NCBI GenBank assembly: GCA_018714685.1
Contig: DVNC01000037.1
Span: forward strand, 1-55,972
Source: Scatocola faecipullorum
GTDB taxonomy: Bacteria; Pseudomonadota; Alphaproteobacteria; RF32; CAG-239
Reading direction: 5' to 3'
DNA length: 55,972 nucleotides
Shown here: positions 17,723 to 26,790 of the stretch, in pieces
How the letters are laid out: the number at the start of each line of letters is the position of its first letter
Position numbering within the stretch: the first letter of the stretch is position 1
Notes under the pieces: model-generated
What the model was told of the DNA's origin: nothing
The model's input: the letters and a program-made list of their open reading frames with translations, nothing else
Databases searched by the model: none
Made by a program: the position numbers and the translations under genes

Positions 17723-18988
17723 ATGCCAGACAACCGCGCCACTGCCGTCCAAATTTTGTTCCAAACCTTCAGCCGGCGAAGCTTTCTTGACTTTGAGCCG
17801 ATGAACGGTCTGTCTCCGGCCGACCGCAGTTTCGTCAAAATGCTGGTCATGACCACCGTCCGCCGATATGAATTTATTCGCAAGGTCATCCGCCAGTTTG
17901 CCCGCAAAAAACTTCCTCCCAAGGCAGCCTACGCCCAATATGCGCTGGCTTGTGCCGTCTGTGAACTGTTGTTTATGAATACGCCGGATTATGCCGTAAT
18001 TAACTCCTGCGTTAATCTGGTCAAAAAAAACTGTGATCGTTATGTTGCCGGGTTTGTCAATGCCGTTTTGCGCAAAATTGCCGCCGAAAAAGAGCTGCTG
18101 AAACAACATGACAAAGGTGAATTTTTCACTCCGGCTTTTTTTGAACTGCTGAACTGTGACTATTCGTCCCGTACCATCCGCGAAATTCAGAAAATAAGCC
18201 TGACCGAACCGCCGCTCGCCGTCACGGTTAAGGACAATCCCCGCCTTTGGGCGGAAAAGCTTGCCGGCAAATATCTTGACGGCACCACCGTCGTTCTGCC
18301 CCAGACCGGACAAATCCGCGAGCTTGAAGGCTACGCCGAAGGTTGCTGGTGGGTTCAGGATTATGCCGCTTCTCTGGCGGTCGGCGCATTAGATGACTTA
18401 AGCGGCAAACGCGTTCTTGACCTCTGTGCCGCTCCCGGCGGCAAAACCGCCCAGCTGCTCAACCGCGGCGCCCGGGTAACTTCGCTTGACAATGCCCAGC
18501 AGCGGCTGGCTACGCTTCGTGAAAACATGCAGCGCCTGCACCTGCAACCCGAAAAAATAATCTGCGCCGATGCTCTGCATTACCTCGCGGATTTCAATGA
18601 AGAGCCTTTTGACGCCGTCCTGCTCGATGCCCCCTGCTCCGGAACCGGCGTTTTCCGCCGCCACCCTGAAATAGTCCATATCAAAAACCGTCAGGACACC
18701 GTCAATCAGGCCGGCTTGCAGAAACAGCTTCTTGAACGCATTTCACCTGTTTTGAAAACCGGCGGCAGCTTAATTTACTGTACCTGTTCAATCGCCAAAA
18801 ACGAAGGCGAAGCCCAAATAACCGCCTTTCTGGAAAGCCATCCCGACTTCCGCCTTGAGCCGCTGAAATCAGAGCGTTTTCCCGAAATAATCACCCCGGA
18901 AGGATTTATCCGCACTCTGCCGTGCCACCTGACCGAATTCGGCGGCTGTGACGCCTTCTTCATCGCTAAACTCATAAAGGTAAGATAA
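17723..18988 (+). CDS. rsmB: 16S rRNA m5C967 methyltransferase RsmB
   Basis: Two-domain enzyme methylating C967 of 16S rRNA. The N-terminal NusB-like domain (residues 5-140) shows ELLFMNTPDYAVINSCVNLVK. The C-terminal methyltransferase domain has motif I DLCAAPGGKTAQLL, motif IV DAVLLDAPCSGTGVFRRHP with the PCS cysteine, and the catalytic TCS motif in IYCTCSIAKNEGE. Length 421 is normal. It begins a short plus-strand unit with the PanE-like gene four bases later. Confidence 0.95.
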   Translation: MPDNRATAVQILFQTFSRRSFLDFEPMNGLSPADRSFVKMLVMTTVRRYEFIRKVIRQFARKKLPPKAAYAQYALACAVCELLFMNTPDYAVINSCVNLVKKNCDRYVAGFVNAVLRKIAAEKELLKQHDKGEFFTPAFFELLNCDYSSRTIREIQKISLTEPPLAVTVKDNPRLWAEKLAGKYLDGTTVVLPQTGQIRELEGYAEGCWWVQDYAASLAVGALDDLSGKRVLDLCAAPGGKTAQLLNRGARVTSLDNAQQRLATLRENMQRLHLQPEKIICADALHYLADFNEEPFDAVLLDAPCSGTGVFRRHPEIVHIKNRQDTVNQAGLQKQLLERISPVLKTGGSLIYCTCSIAKNEGEAQITAFLESHPDFRLEPLKSERFPEIITPEGFIRTLPCHLTEFGGCDAFFIAKLIKVR

Positions 18989-18991
18989 CCG

Positions 18992-19966
18992 ATGCTGTTC
19001 CGAAAAATAACCCTTTCCGACAAAGAAAAAAACGAAACGCCGTTGCAGCCTCAGCCGGTTTCCGCGGAAGGAGCCCCCGTTTACATTCTCGGCGACACCG
19101 CTTTGGCCTGCTTTCTGGCCGTCAAATTGATAACCGCCGGACACCGGGTCATCGTCCTTGCCGGACCAAAGGAAAACACCAGCCTCTCAACCAACGGAAT
19201 TACCGTCAAAGAAGACTATCAGCTGCAAAAGCTGCACAGCAAAATCGAAACGGCCCTTTGGCTGAAAGAAACGCCCGAGCTGTTAATAATCGCATCCCGT
19301 TCTTCCCGCACCAAAGCAATGCTGACTGCCGTTTCCAAAAACAAAATCAAAAACTGCCCAGTCATCTCCTTCACCCGGATGAAAGACAAAAACTTTATCT
19401 CCGACATCTTGGGCGTTCCCGTCATATCGGCCTATTTTGAAGGCTGGCTCAGCGACAAAAACCAAATAGTTACCGCTTACGGGCGCAATCCGGAAATAAT
19501 CCTTTGTGCCGAAACCGGTTCGGCCGCCTACCAAACAATGGAAAAACTGCTTGCCGACACGCGCATCGGTCTCCGTACCAACAGCCTTCCTCTGCAGGCA
19601 TTTTGGAACAGCTTTGCCGTTTACGCCCCCTGTTCGCTTCTCAGCGCCGCTTCCGGCAAAAGCATTTTCGACATCACCAAAAACAAAGAACTGCGGAAGC
19701 AGCTGCAAACGCTGTTGAAAGAAATCGTCAGCATTACGCCGCGCGTGCTGCCACCCTTTGATGCCGACGAACTGCTGAAAAGAATTTTTAACATTCCCTC
19801 CAGCTACAATTTTCCGCTCGCCGAACAAATACGCCTGCACCAAACCGGAGATATCGATTTCATCAGTTCGGTCATTCAGGAAGCCTCTTTTCAAAACAAA
19901 TGCACTCTTCCGTTGACCGGCCTCTTGCTGAAAAGCATTTACGAACAGATTATTGAGCGGAAATAA
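18992..19966 (+). CDS. Ketopantoate reductase-like protein (PanE/ApbA fold)
   Basis: 324-residue protein resembling 2-dehydropantoate 2-reductase. A Rossmann-type start (VYILGDTALACFLAVKL, residue 30 on) has GDTALA where the usual GxGxxG nucleotide motif would be. The C-terminal helical domain ends SSVIQEASFQNKCTLPLTGLLLKSIYEQI, which parallels PanE C-termini. The weak nucleotide motif makes classical NADPH-dependent pantoate synthesis doubtful. An N-terminal extension of about 25 residues precedes the fold. It is co-transcribed with rsmB. Confidence 0.65.
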   Translation: MLFRKITLSDKEKNETPLQPQPVSAEGAPVYILGDTALACFLAVKLITAGHRVIVLAGPKENTSLSTNGITVKEDYQLQKLHSKIETALWLKETPELLIIASRSSRTKAMLTAVSKNKIKNCPVISFTRMKDKNFISDILGVPVISAYFEGWLSDKNQIVTAYGRNPEIILCAETGSAAYQTMEKLLADTRIGLRTNSLPLQAFWNSFAVYAPCSLLSAASGKSIFDITKNKELRKQLQTLLKEIVSITPRVLPPFDADELLKRIFNIPSSYNFPLAEQIRLHQTGDIDFISSVIQEASFQNKCTLPLTGLLLKSIYEQIIERK

Positions 19967-20075
19967 AGCCGCCGCGACATACAAATTCCTTTCATAACTT
20001 AACTTCGCGGTTGAAGAAAACGATTAAACATATTATAAGGAATAACAGAACCTGTTCACATTAGAGGATAAGCCG

Positions 20076-21155
20076 ATGAACTTAACATTTCTCATTATCG
20101 CCGCCGTTCTTTTATGCTGTTTTTTTGCCGCTTATCTCTGGTTCGCCGTTATCAACCGCCGGCTGAACGACATTTCTTTCGGTTTCCCTTTTTTCGGTAA
20201 TGTTTTTTTTCCGGTCTGGCTCGTCGCCTTTGCCGGATGCACTGCCCTTTATTTTCTGCTGCCGGAACAAAACGATCAGCTGTTCGACATTTCGTTTTTG
20301 AACGTCGCCGCCGCTTTCATATCGGCTGCCGCCGTCTGTCTGCTGTCTCTGCATGCACGCATCGCCCGCTGGAATTATGCCCTGTTTTTAGCGGCGGCAA
20401 TATTAAACACCCTTTTGCTCCCTCAGGATTTTATGCTTTTTGAGGGCACACTTCCTTTCTGGCTTGATCGTCTGACCATTGCTCTGATTTGGAGCCTTTT
20501 TGCCTGGGCATACAAATATCTTGACGGACTGGAAGGCATTGTCGCCGTTCAAACCGTCACCCCGCTGTGCGGTATGGTAATTCTCGCTTTTCTCGGCGCA
20601 ATTCCGATTCTCACCGGCTGTTTCAGTGCCGTTTTTGCCCTGATTATGACGGCCTACGCCGTTTATAACTGGTATCCGGCCCAATTGCGGCTGACAACAT
20701 CCGGCTGCCAGGCGCTCGGCTTCCTTACCGCCTGGCTGTTTATGCTGGCTGCCCGTGAAGGATCAGCCTCCTGCACTCTGATTTTCAGCCTCTATTATAT
20801 TGTTGAAGTTATCTGGGCCGGTCTCAAAAAACTGAGCCGCAAACCGCAATATCAGGAAATCGTTCCCAACACATTCTATTACCAGACCAACCTTTCCGGT
20901 CTGTCGCCGGACATCATCAGCGAAAACATTTTCAAGTTGGATGCCCTGCTGGTCATTTTCGGATGCTTTCAGATTTATGCGCCGAACAGCTACTCTCTCG
21001 CCATTCTAGGCGTAATTCTCACGTTTTGGTTTTTAAACCACCTCCGCAACTGGCAGGTAGCGGAACGCAGTCTCGGTGAAATCAACCGGGAAGTCGTTAA
21101 AGACCTCAAAGAAAACGTTGAGGATATCAAAAAAAACCTTGATAAGGACATCTGA
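20076..21155 (+). CDS. Polytopic membrane protein, degenerate MraY/WecA-like
   Basis: 359-residue protein with about ten hydrophobic helices and a charged C-terminal tail. Its pattern follows the GT4 polyprenyl-phosphate sugar-phosphate transferase family. LTIALIWSLFAWAYKYLDGLEGIVAVQ parallels the NxxDGLDGLA helix, and YNWYPAQLRLTTSGCQALGFL parallels the NxxPAxxFMGDxGSxxLGFLLA block. The catalytic DD after the first luminal helix is absent and the GD of the second block is replaced by TS, so it is probably inactive as a transferase. The start has AGAGGA upstream. It is followed closely by the TPR-like gene. Confidence 0.6.
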   Translation: MNLTFLIIAAVLLCCFFAAYLWFAVINRRLNDISFGFPFFGNVFFPVWLVAFAGCTALYFLLPEQNDQLFDISFLNVAAAFISAAAVCLLSLHARIARWNYALFLAAAILNTLLLPQDFMLFEGTLPFWLDRLTIALIWSLFAWAYKYLDGLEGIVAVQTVTPLCGMVILAFLGAIPILTGCFSAVFALIMTAYAVYNWYPAQLRLTTSGCQALGFLTAWLFMLAAREGSASCTLIFSLYYIVEVIWAGLKKLSRKPQYQEIVPNTFYYQTNLSGLSPDIISENIFKLDALLVIFGCFQIYAPNSYSLAILGVILTFWFLNHLRNWQVAERSLGEINREVVKDLKENVEDIKKNLDKDI

Positions 21156-21160
21156 GCCGC

Positions 21161-22519
21161 ATGACTGTTTTTGCCTCTTTCAAAAAACTGTTCCGTCCGA
21201 AACCTGAACGGCTGCCCGAAAGGTTAGCGGCGTGCTCGGCCGTCAAATTCAAAGTTGTCGTTGTCGATTTTCTTGATAACATTGAAAGCAGCGGCGGCGA
21301 AAATCTGGCCCGGCTTCTCAGCACTCAGGAAGGACTGAGCCTTTCTTTCTTTGATGAAAACTTTCCCAAAAGTTTCCTCAACCTTGAAAGCCGAACCCTG
21401 TTTGACCTTATCGACCGCGGACAGACCATTATCGAAAAAACCGGCGCTGACGTCATCATTTGGGGATACCGCGACAACGACCGCATCCGCCTCAATTTCC
21501 AAACCGAAAGGCAATATGAAAACGAAGACAACGCCTACATCTCCTTGCTTGACAGCTTTTTCTTTCCGGCCTGTTTCTTTGAACATCCCGGACAGTTTCC
21601 CTCGGCTATCTTAAACCTGATTTACGGAGCGGTCATCAGCTCGCTGAACCCGGTTAATGCGGCGGCTAAAATCCAAAAACGTTATCTGTTGAAAAAGATA
21701 ATCGACAAGCTCACCAAAGACAATTCTGCCAAAGCCGTTTCGGTTGAATATATGCCGTATATCATGAATTTTCTCGGTATAATTTATCTCAACTACGCCC
21801 ATGACAACCGTGATGAAAAAGACTTCAAAATAACCAAAAGCCTGTTTGAAACAGCCATCAAACATCAGGATTTAATCACCTCGCCCCTCCACCTTGGCTG
21901 TATTTACTACCACCTCGGACAGCTTTACGACTGCGGTACCCGCTATATGGAAAATCGTCCGGGAAGCTATTTCAAAGGCGCCATTGAATTTTACCGTCAG
22001 GCTCAGCGTTACCTAGGCAAATATACTTATCCTTACGATTACGGCTATATTTCATACCGGCTGTCTCACCTGTTTTTTAATTTTTGGCGCCAAAAAGAAG
22101 ACATTCAGGCTCTGCGTGATGCCGTCTTTCAGCTGCGGGAAGCCGAAAAGATCTATACTTATGCCCTCTTTCCGGACTTTTGGGCCGTTATTCAGGGCGA
22201 ACTCGGTCAAATGCTCGGCCTGCTGGGGAACCTGACCAAAAGCGAAGACATCTCCGAACTTGCGGTCAACTGCTATCGCAACCAGCAAAAAGTTATAACC
22301 GAACGCCGCGACCCGATAACTTGGGCCCTGGCACAGGAAAACATCGGCGACATCTACTACCGCATCGGCAAAAACAGCGAAGACCGCCCGCATCTTGAAG
22401 ACGCTCTGGAATGCTACCATGACGCCCTCTATATCTTCGAAAACGCCGGCAACGAAGATAAAATCAAAAATATCATGACCAGCATTGCCCGCACCAACCA
22501 GTGCTTAAATTTGATTTAG
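21161..22519 (+). CDS. TPR-like cytosolic protein
   Basis: 452-residue protein. The N-terminal third (residues 1-165) is an alpha/beta domain with KFKVVVVDFLDNIE and GADVIIWGYRD. From about residue 220 there are repeated helix pairs resembling tetratricopeptide repeats (YHLGQLYDCG, AIEFYRQAQRYLG, ALAQENIGDIYYRIG, ALECYHDALYIFE). No catalytic signature is visible. Five bases separate it from the membrane protein upstream, so the two probably form one unit; they may be partners in envelope glycan work, but that is only context. Confidence 0.65.
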   Translation: MTVFASFKKLFRPKPERLPERLAACSAVKFKVVVVDFLDNIESSGGENLARLLSTQEGLSLSFFDENFPKSFLNLESRTLFDLIDRGQTIIEKTGADVIIWGYRDNDRIRLNFQTERQYENEDNAYISLLDSFFFPACFFEHPGQFPSAILNLIYGAVISSLNPVNAAAKIQKRYLLKKIIDKLTKDNSAKAVSVEYMPYIMNFLGIIYLNYAHDNRDEKDFKITKSLFETAIKHQDLITSPLHLGCIYYHLGQLYDCGTRYMENRPGSYFKGAIEFYRQAQRYLGKYTYPYDYGYISYRLSHLFFNFWRQKEDIQALRDAVFQLREAEKIYTYALFPDFWAVIQGELGQMLGLLGNLTKSEDISELAVNCYRNQQKVITERRDPITWALAQENIGDIYYRIGKNSEDRPHLEDALECYHDALYIFENAGNEDKIKNIMTSIARTNQCLNLI

Positions 22520-22583
22520 AAACCGGGAAACAATCCCTGTCGTTAACCGTTTTAAATTTCCGTAAAAAATAAGAAAAAACTTC

Positions 22584-22614
22584 TTGACTTAGAGCATACT
22601 CTAAAAATTATGCT
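22584..22614 (+). promoter_or_regulatory. MerR-type promoter, upstream copy
   Basis: TTGACT (22584-22589) and TATGCT (22609-22614) are separated by 19 bases. A perfect inverted repeat TTAGAG-CATA-CTCTAA (22589-22604) lies in the spacer. Long spacers with a central dyad are the hallmark of MerR-family activated promoters. It lies 28 bases before the flavodoxin-like gene. Confidence 0.8.
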
Positions 22615-22641
22615 GATAAATATTTTAACGGAACCAACAAA

Positions 22642-23286
22642 ATGAATCGACGCAATTTTATTAAAAACACCCTGATTGCCGCAGCAGTTGCCGCCGGCGG
22701 CTCAATCTTGGGAAAAACGGCAAAATCAGCTCTTTTACGGGAGAATAAAAAAATGAAGATCCTCGTTTTAACTGGAAGTCCGCGCCCAAACGGCAATTCC
22801 AACACCTTGGCCGACAACTTCATTAAAGGCGCCGAAGCCGCCGGCCATAAAGTCTTTCGCTTCGATGCCGCTTTCAAACAGGTTCACCCCTGCATTGCCT
22901 GTAATTCCTGCGGCATGAACGGCCCTTGCGTTTTCAAAGACGATTTTGAATTTGTCCGCACCCACATCATCGATGCCGATATGGTTGTCTTTGCCACACC
23001 GATGTATTACTTCGGATTTTCCGCCCAGCTTAAAAGCGTTATTGACCGTTTCTACGCCGTTAACGGCCAAATCCATCGCCCCAAAAAAGCGGCTCTGTTG
23101 ATGACTTATGCCAACACCGCCGCCTCTGAAGCCGAACCGATTAAAATGCATTATAACGTTCTGTTGAACTATCTCGGCTGGACCGACGCGGGACAAATTA
23201 TCGTTCCCGGCGTCTGGCCCGTTGGTGCGGTTAATCAAACCGACTACCCTCGACAGGCTTATGAGCTGGGCAAAAATTTAAAATAA
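22642..23286 (+). CDS. Twin-arginine flavodoxin / FMN reductase-family protein
   Basis: Exported NAD(P)H-dependent FMN-reductase-like flavoprotein of 214 residues. A Tat signal is visible: NRRNFIK at residues 2-8, then a hydrophobic stretch (LIAAAVAAGG). The flavodoxin-like domain begins at about residue 38 with LVLTGSPRPNGNSN, the FMN phosphate loop, and a CIACNSCG pair near residue 89 that may bind metal or form disulfides. The last part (VWPVGAVNQTDYPRQAYELGK) matches this family. It starts the redox cluster behind a MerR-type promoter. Confidence 0.88.
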   Translation: MNRRNFIKNTLIAAAVAAGGSILGKTAKSALLRENKKMKILVLTGSPRPNGNSNTLADNFIKGAEAAGHKVFRFDAAFKQVHPCIACNSCGMNGPCVFKDDFEFVRTHIIDADMVVFATPMYYFGFSAQLKSVIDRFYAVNGQIHRPKKAALLMTYANTAASEAEPIKMHYNVLLNYLGWTDAGQIIVPGVWPVGAVNQTDYPRQAYELGKNLK

Positions 23287-23325
23287 CCGCCCATAAAATA
23301 AATGGTAAATTTTTATAAAAAAGAC

Positions 23326-23356
23326 TTGACTTAGAGTAAGCTCGAAATGCTAAGCT
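23326..23356 (+). promoter_or_regulatory. MerR-type promoter, downstream copy
   Basis: TTGACT (23326-23331), a 19-base spacer and TAAGCT (23351-23356), with the dyad TTAGAG-TAAG-CTCGAA (one mismatch) at 23331-23346. Nearly identical in layout to the copy at 22584, so the same regulator is likely. It lies 33 bases before the aldo/keto reductase gene. No MerR gene is in the window. Confidence 0.8.
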
Positions 23357-23389
23357 TCTGTAAACTCGATTTATTAGAGGAGTTTTTTG

Positions 23390-24628
23390 ATGAACAGACG
23401 CGAATTTTTAATGACAACCCTTGCCGCTTTTGCCCTTTCGGCCCTGCCCAAGCTGACATTTGCCGAAAACATTCCGGTGTCTGACGCCGTTAAGCATAAA
23501 ATCGATCCCAAAAATAAACTCGGATTCGGCTTTATGCGGCTGCCGCTGAAAAATCCGGAAGACCAGACCTCCATCGACTACACGGCTCTCAATCAAATGG
23601 TAGATCTGTTTTTACAACGCGGTTTCACTTATTTTGACACCGCCTGGATGTATATGGGTTATGAGAGCGAAGTCGCCCTCCGCAAATCGTTGGTCGAACG
23701 CCACCCCAGAAATAAATTTACCGTCGCCAGCAAACTCCCGATCGGTTATCTGAAAAGCAAAGAAGAACAAGAACAGATTTTTAACAAACAGCTGGAAAAA
23801 ACCGGACTGGATTACTTCGACTATTATTTGGTTCACAACGTCAATGCCAACACCATCGGCAATGCCCGCCGATATGACAGCTTCAAATTTATCGCCGACA
23901 AGAAAAAGGAAGGCAAAATCAAACATATCGGTTTTTCTTTTCATGATAAGCCGGAACTGTTGGAAGAAGTGTTGAAAGAGCACCCCGAAGTTGAATTCGT
24001 CCAGCTGCAGATTAACTATATTGACTGGGACAACGCCAGCATCCAGTCACGCAAATGCTATGAAATTGCTCAGAAATACAACAAACCGGTTGTCGTTATG
24101 GAACCGGTCAAAGGCGGCAGCCTGGCCGTTGTACCGCCGGCAGTCGAAAAAATCTTCAAAGAAGCCGAACCGAATATGTCGGTAGCCTCCTGGGCGATTC
24201 GTTATGCAGCATCCCTCCCCGGTGTCATGATGGTTTTAAGCGGCATGAGCAATATGGAACAGTTGGAAGACAACACCTCATATATGCAAAACTTCAAACC
24301 GCTGGACGACAAGGAAATGAAAGTCATCGAAAACGCGGTAAAAACATTGCATGCATCGGTTTCGATTCCCTGCACCGCCTGCAAATACTGCGTCGAATTC
24401 TGCCCGATGAAAATAGCCATTCCCGATTACTTTGCCCTGTACAATGCTGAAAAGCAGGAACGCTCGGACAAACCGTTCAATGCTCAGCGGGTCTATTACG
24501 CAAATCTCATCCAGTCGCACGGCAAGGCTTCTGCCTGCATCAGCTGCCGACTGTGCGAAAAACATTGTCCGCAGCATATCGAAATCAGCAAATGGATGAA
24601 AGAAGTAGCCAAAACATTTGAAGCATAA
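23390..24628 (+). CDS. Twin-arginine aldo/keto reductase with ferredoxin tail
   Basis: 412-residue oxidoreductase. A Tat signal NRREFLMTT (residues 2-10) precedes a cleavable hydrophobic segment. The AKR barrel has the catalytic tetrad Asp83, Tyr88, Lys115 and His149 (FDTAWMY, ASKLP, YLVHN). The C-terminus carries two 4Fe-4S motifs, CTACKYCVEFCP and CISCRLCEKHCP. AKRs with ferredoxin tails are known, but a Tat signal implies the holoprotein is folded and exported. GAGGAG sits upstream of the ATG at 23390. Carbonyl substrate unknown. Confidence 0.92.
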   Translation: MNRREFLMTTLAAFALSALPKLTFAENIPVSDAVKHKIDPKNKLGFGFMRLPLKNPEDQTSIDYTALNQMVDLFLQRGFTYFDTAWMYMGYESEVALRKSLVERHPRNKFTVASKLPIGYLKSKEEQEQIFNKQLEKTGLDYFDYYLVHNVNANTIGNARRYDSFKFIADKKKEGKIKHIGFSFHDKPELLEEVLKEHPEVEFVQLQINYIDWDNASIQSRKCYEIAQKYNKPVVVMEPVKGGSLAVVPPAVEKIFKEAEPNMSVASWAIRYAASLPGVMMVLSGMSNMEQLEDNTSYMQNFKPLDDKEMKVIENAVKTLHASVSIPCTACKYCVEFCPMKIAIPDYFALYNAEKQERSDKPFNAQRVYYANLIQSHGKASACISCRLCEKHCPQHIEISKWMKEVAKTFEA

Positions 24629-24638
24629 GGAGACAAAC

Positions 24639-25220
24639 ATGAACAAAATTTTATTATTCGGAACCGTCATTTTTTCCATACTGGCATTCTGCGGTCACAA
24701 GGCCTTTGCCCAGCTGCGCGAAGAAAACAAACAGCCTGCGGCCGCCGCTCCGAAAATCCTGATTGCCTATTATTCCTACAGCGGCAATACGAAAGAAGTT
24801 GCCGAAGCCATTCACGAAAAAATCGGCGGCGATATCTTTGAAATCAAAACCGAAGGAAGCTATCCCGAGGCATACCGCCCAATGACCCAGCAGGCAAAAA
24901 AAGAAATTCAGGACGGATACCGTCCCAAACTGACAACAAGCGTAGCCGACATTTCCCAATACGATATCGTCTTCTTAGGCTCCCCCAACTGGTGGGGAAC
25001 CATCACGCCGCAGGTCAGTAGCTTCCTCGCCGCATATAACCTTTCCGGCAAAACGGTTATCCCGTTCGTTACCCACGGCGGCGGCGGTGTTCAAAACACA
25101 GTAACCGACATGACTGCTCAATGCAAAGGCTGCCGGGTCTCCGACAACGGCTGGGGCGGCTACGGCAGCCGCACCATGGGTATTTCAGGCTGGTTGAAAG
25201 ACTTGGGTTTGATAAAATAA
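24639..25220 (+). CDS. Exported flavodoxin
   Basis: 193-residue flavodoxin with a Sec-type signal (ILLFGTVIFSILAF...AFAQ) cleaved near residue 25. The FMN-binding loop is YYSYSGNTKEVAE, followed by EIKTEGSYPEAYRPM, LGSPNWWGTITP and THGGGG, the flavodoxin_4 pattern. Secreted apo-protein would need FMN in the periplasm. It lies ten bases behind the AKR gene and is likely its electron donor or acceptor. AAGGAG gives a strong ribosome site. Confidence 0.88.
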   Translation: MNKILLFGTVIFSILAFCGHKAFAQLREENKQPAAAAPKILIAYYSYSGNTKEVAEAIHEKIGGDIFEIKTEGSYPEAYRPMTQQAKKEIQDGYRPKLTTSVADISQYDIVFLGSPNWWGTITPQVSSFLAAYNLSGKTVIPFVTHGGGGVQNTVTDMTAQCKGCRVSDNGWGGYGSRTMGISGWLKDLGLIK

Positions 25221-25293
25221 ATACTTGTCTGAAACGAAAAACCGGACACGCTCTTACTGCCTGATTTAACAAACCTGTTGAAAAGAAAAGAAC

Positions 25294-26565
25294 ATGAACA
25301 AATATCGTTACTTAAGAGCCGGAGCCGCCGTTATCATCGGCATTCTGAGCGTTTCTGCCTTTGCCGGACTGTTTTATCCGCTCAAAATATTTGACTTTCA
25401 GCTGACTGCTTTGTTACAGCGCGTTTTGGTGGACTTTTCACTTTTCGCGGTGATTTTAGCCGCCGCGCTCGTGCTTTTCACTTTTCTTTTCGGACGAATA
25501 TATTGTTCCATACTTTGCCCGCTCGGTTTGTATCAGGAATTTCTAATGCTCCTTTTCCGGCGCCGCACCGGATTCCGACCAAACCGCCCCTACAAATATT
25601 TCCTTGCCGCTCTGGTTTTCGGCGCCTTAATCGGCGGAACGGCCGTTCTTGTTCGCCTGATTGATCCATATACGCTGTTCGGTTCTGCCGCCGGCAGTGC
25701 CTGGCTCGGTCTCAGCATATCAGCTCTGCTGGCTGTTCTCGTCTGGTTCAGAGGACGTCTCTTTTGCAGCAACATCTGCCCTGTCGGCGCTGTTTTGGGC
25801 ATAATATCCAAACACGCCGTTAATAAAATTTACATTGAAAAAAGCCAATGCGTTTCCTGCGGCCTCTGCGCATCCCGCTGCCCCACCGGCAGCATAGACT
25901 TCAAAAACAAAACCGTTGACAATGAAACCTGTATCAAATGCTTCAACTGTCTGAGCCGCTGCCCCAGAAACAGCCTTCATTACGGAACCGCACCGATTCC
26001 CGCGGCACCGTTCAGTCCGACACGCCGAAAATTGCTGACAGGCGGAGCCGTCGCGGCAATTTTCGTTCTCGCGCTGAAAAGCGGCATTGACTTAGGCAAA
26101 GCCGTTGCCGCCAAAGTAAAAAAAACCGTTTTGCCTGCAGGCGCCGGAAATGCGGAAGACTTCGCCAACCGCTGCCTGAACTGCAATCTCTGCGTTCAAA
26201 ACTGTCCGATGCAAATCATCAAAAAAGCCGACGGGGATTACCCGGCTGTTCATATTGACTACACCGACGGTTTTTGCGATTATGATTGCCGTAAATGCTC
26301 GGAAATATGCCCCTCCGGCGCAATCAAACGGCTGACTTTGACTGAAAAGCAGAAAACACAAATCGGCCTGGCCGTCATCAATGAAAACACCTGCATCAAA
26401 TGCGGCCTCTGTGTCATGAAATGCCCCCGGGGAGCAATAAGCAAAGAAGACGGCAGTTTTCCGCTGATTAACACAGATGAATGTATCGGCTGCGGCGCAT
26501 GCCAAAACGCCTGTCCGGTCAAAGCCATAACCGTCATGCCGATTGAACAACAAAAAATACTGTAA
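25294..26565 (+). CDS. NapH-NapG-like fused membrane polyferredoxin
   Basis: 423-residue iron-sulfur membrane protein. The N-terminal part resembles NapH: four hydrophobic helices, CxxxCP motifs at Cys71/Cys75 and Cys158/Cys162, and two 4Fe-4S clusters (Cys186-196 and Cys213-223). Residues 241-262 read SPTRRKLLTGGAVAAIFVLAL, a twin-arginine-like signal placed internally. Four further Cys clusters (about 294-304, 328-339, 368-378, 397-407) resemble NapG. A NapH-NapG fusion would relay electrons from quinol to the periplasm; here the acceptors could be the flavodoxin and the AKR. No nitrate reductase is present. Confidence 0.85.
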   Translation: MNKYRYLRAGAAVIIGILSVSAFAGLFYPLKIFDFQLTALLQRVLVDFSLFAVILAAALVLFTFLFGRIYCSILCPLGLYQEFLMLLFRRRTGFRPNRPYKYFLAALVFGALIGGTAVLVRLIDPYTLFGSAAGSAWLGLSISALLAVLVWFRGRLFCSNICPVGAVLGIISKHAVNKIYIEKSQCVSCGLCASRCPTGSIDFKNKTVDNETCIKCFNCLSRCPRNSLHYGTAPIPAAPFSPTRRKLLTGGAVAAIFVLALKSGIDLGKAVAAKVKKTVLPAGAGNAEDFANRCLNCNLCVQNCPMQIIKKADGDYPAVHIDYTDGFCDYDCRKCSEICPSGAIKRLTLTEKQKTQIGLAVINENTCIKCGLCVMKCPRGAISKEDGSFPLINTDECIGCGACQNACPVKAITVMPIEQQKIL

Positions 26566-26577
26566 AGGAGAAAACAC

Positions 26578-26790
26578 ATGTCATTGGGATTAACCGAAAT
26601 CGCCCTCATTTTAGTTGTCGTTCTGGTTTTATTCGGAGGCAAACGCATTCCCGAACTGGCCAAAGCGCTCGGTAAAGCACAATATGAATACAAAAAAGCC
26701 AAAGAAATGCTGCAAAATGAAGCCAAAGACTTAAAAGACAGCGTCGAAAAAGCGGCAGAAGAAGAAGAAAAGAAAAACAAAGACCAATAA
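26578..26790 (+). CDS. tatA: Sec-independent translocase TatA/B family
   Basis: 70-residue subunit: an N-terminal hydrophobic helix (EIALILVVVLVLFGG), the FGGKRIPEL hinge, an amphipathic helix and a charged tail (EEEEKKNKDQ). The FGxKRIPEL form is TatA-like. AAGGAG precedes the ATG. The stop overlaps the tatC ATG by one base. Confidence 0.9.
   Translation: MSLGLTEIALILVVVLVLFGGKRIPELAKALGKAQYEYKKAKEMLQNEAKDLKDSVEKAAEEEEKKNKDQ

Noticed and set aside
25294..26565. Periplasmic nitrate reductase maturation role
   Set aside because: No napA, napB or molybdenum cofactor gene is nearby, so only the fold likeness to NapG/NapH is kept.
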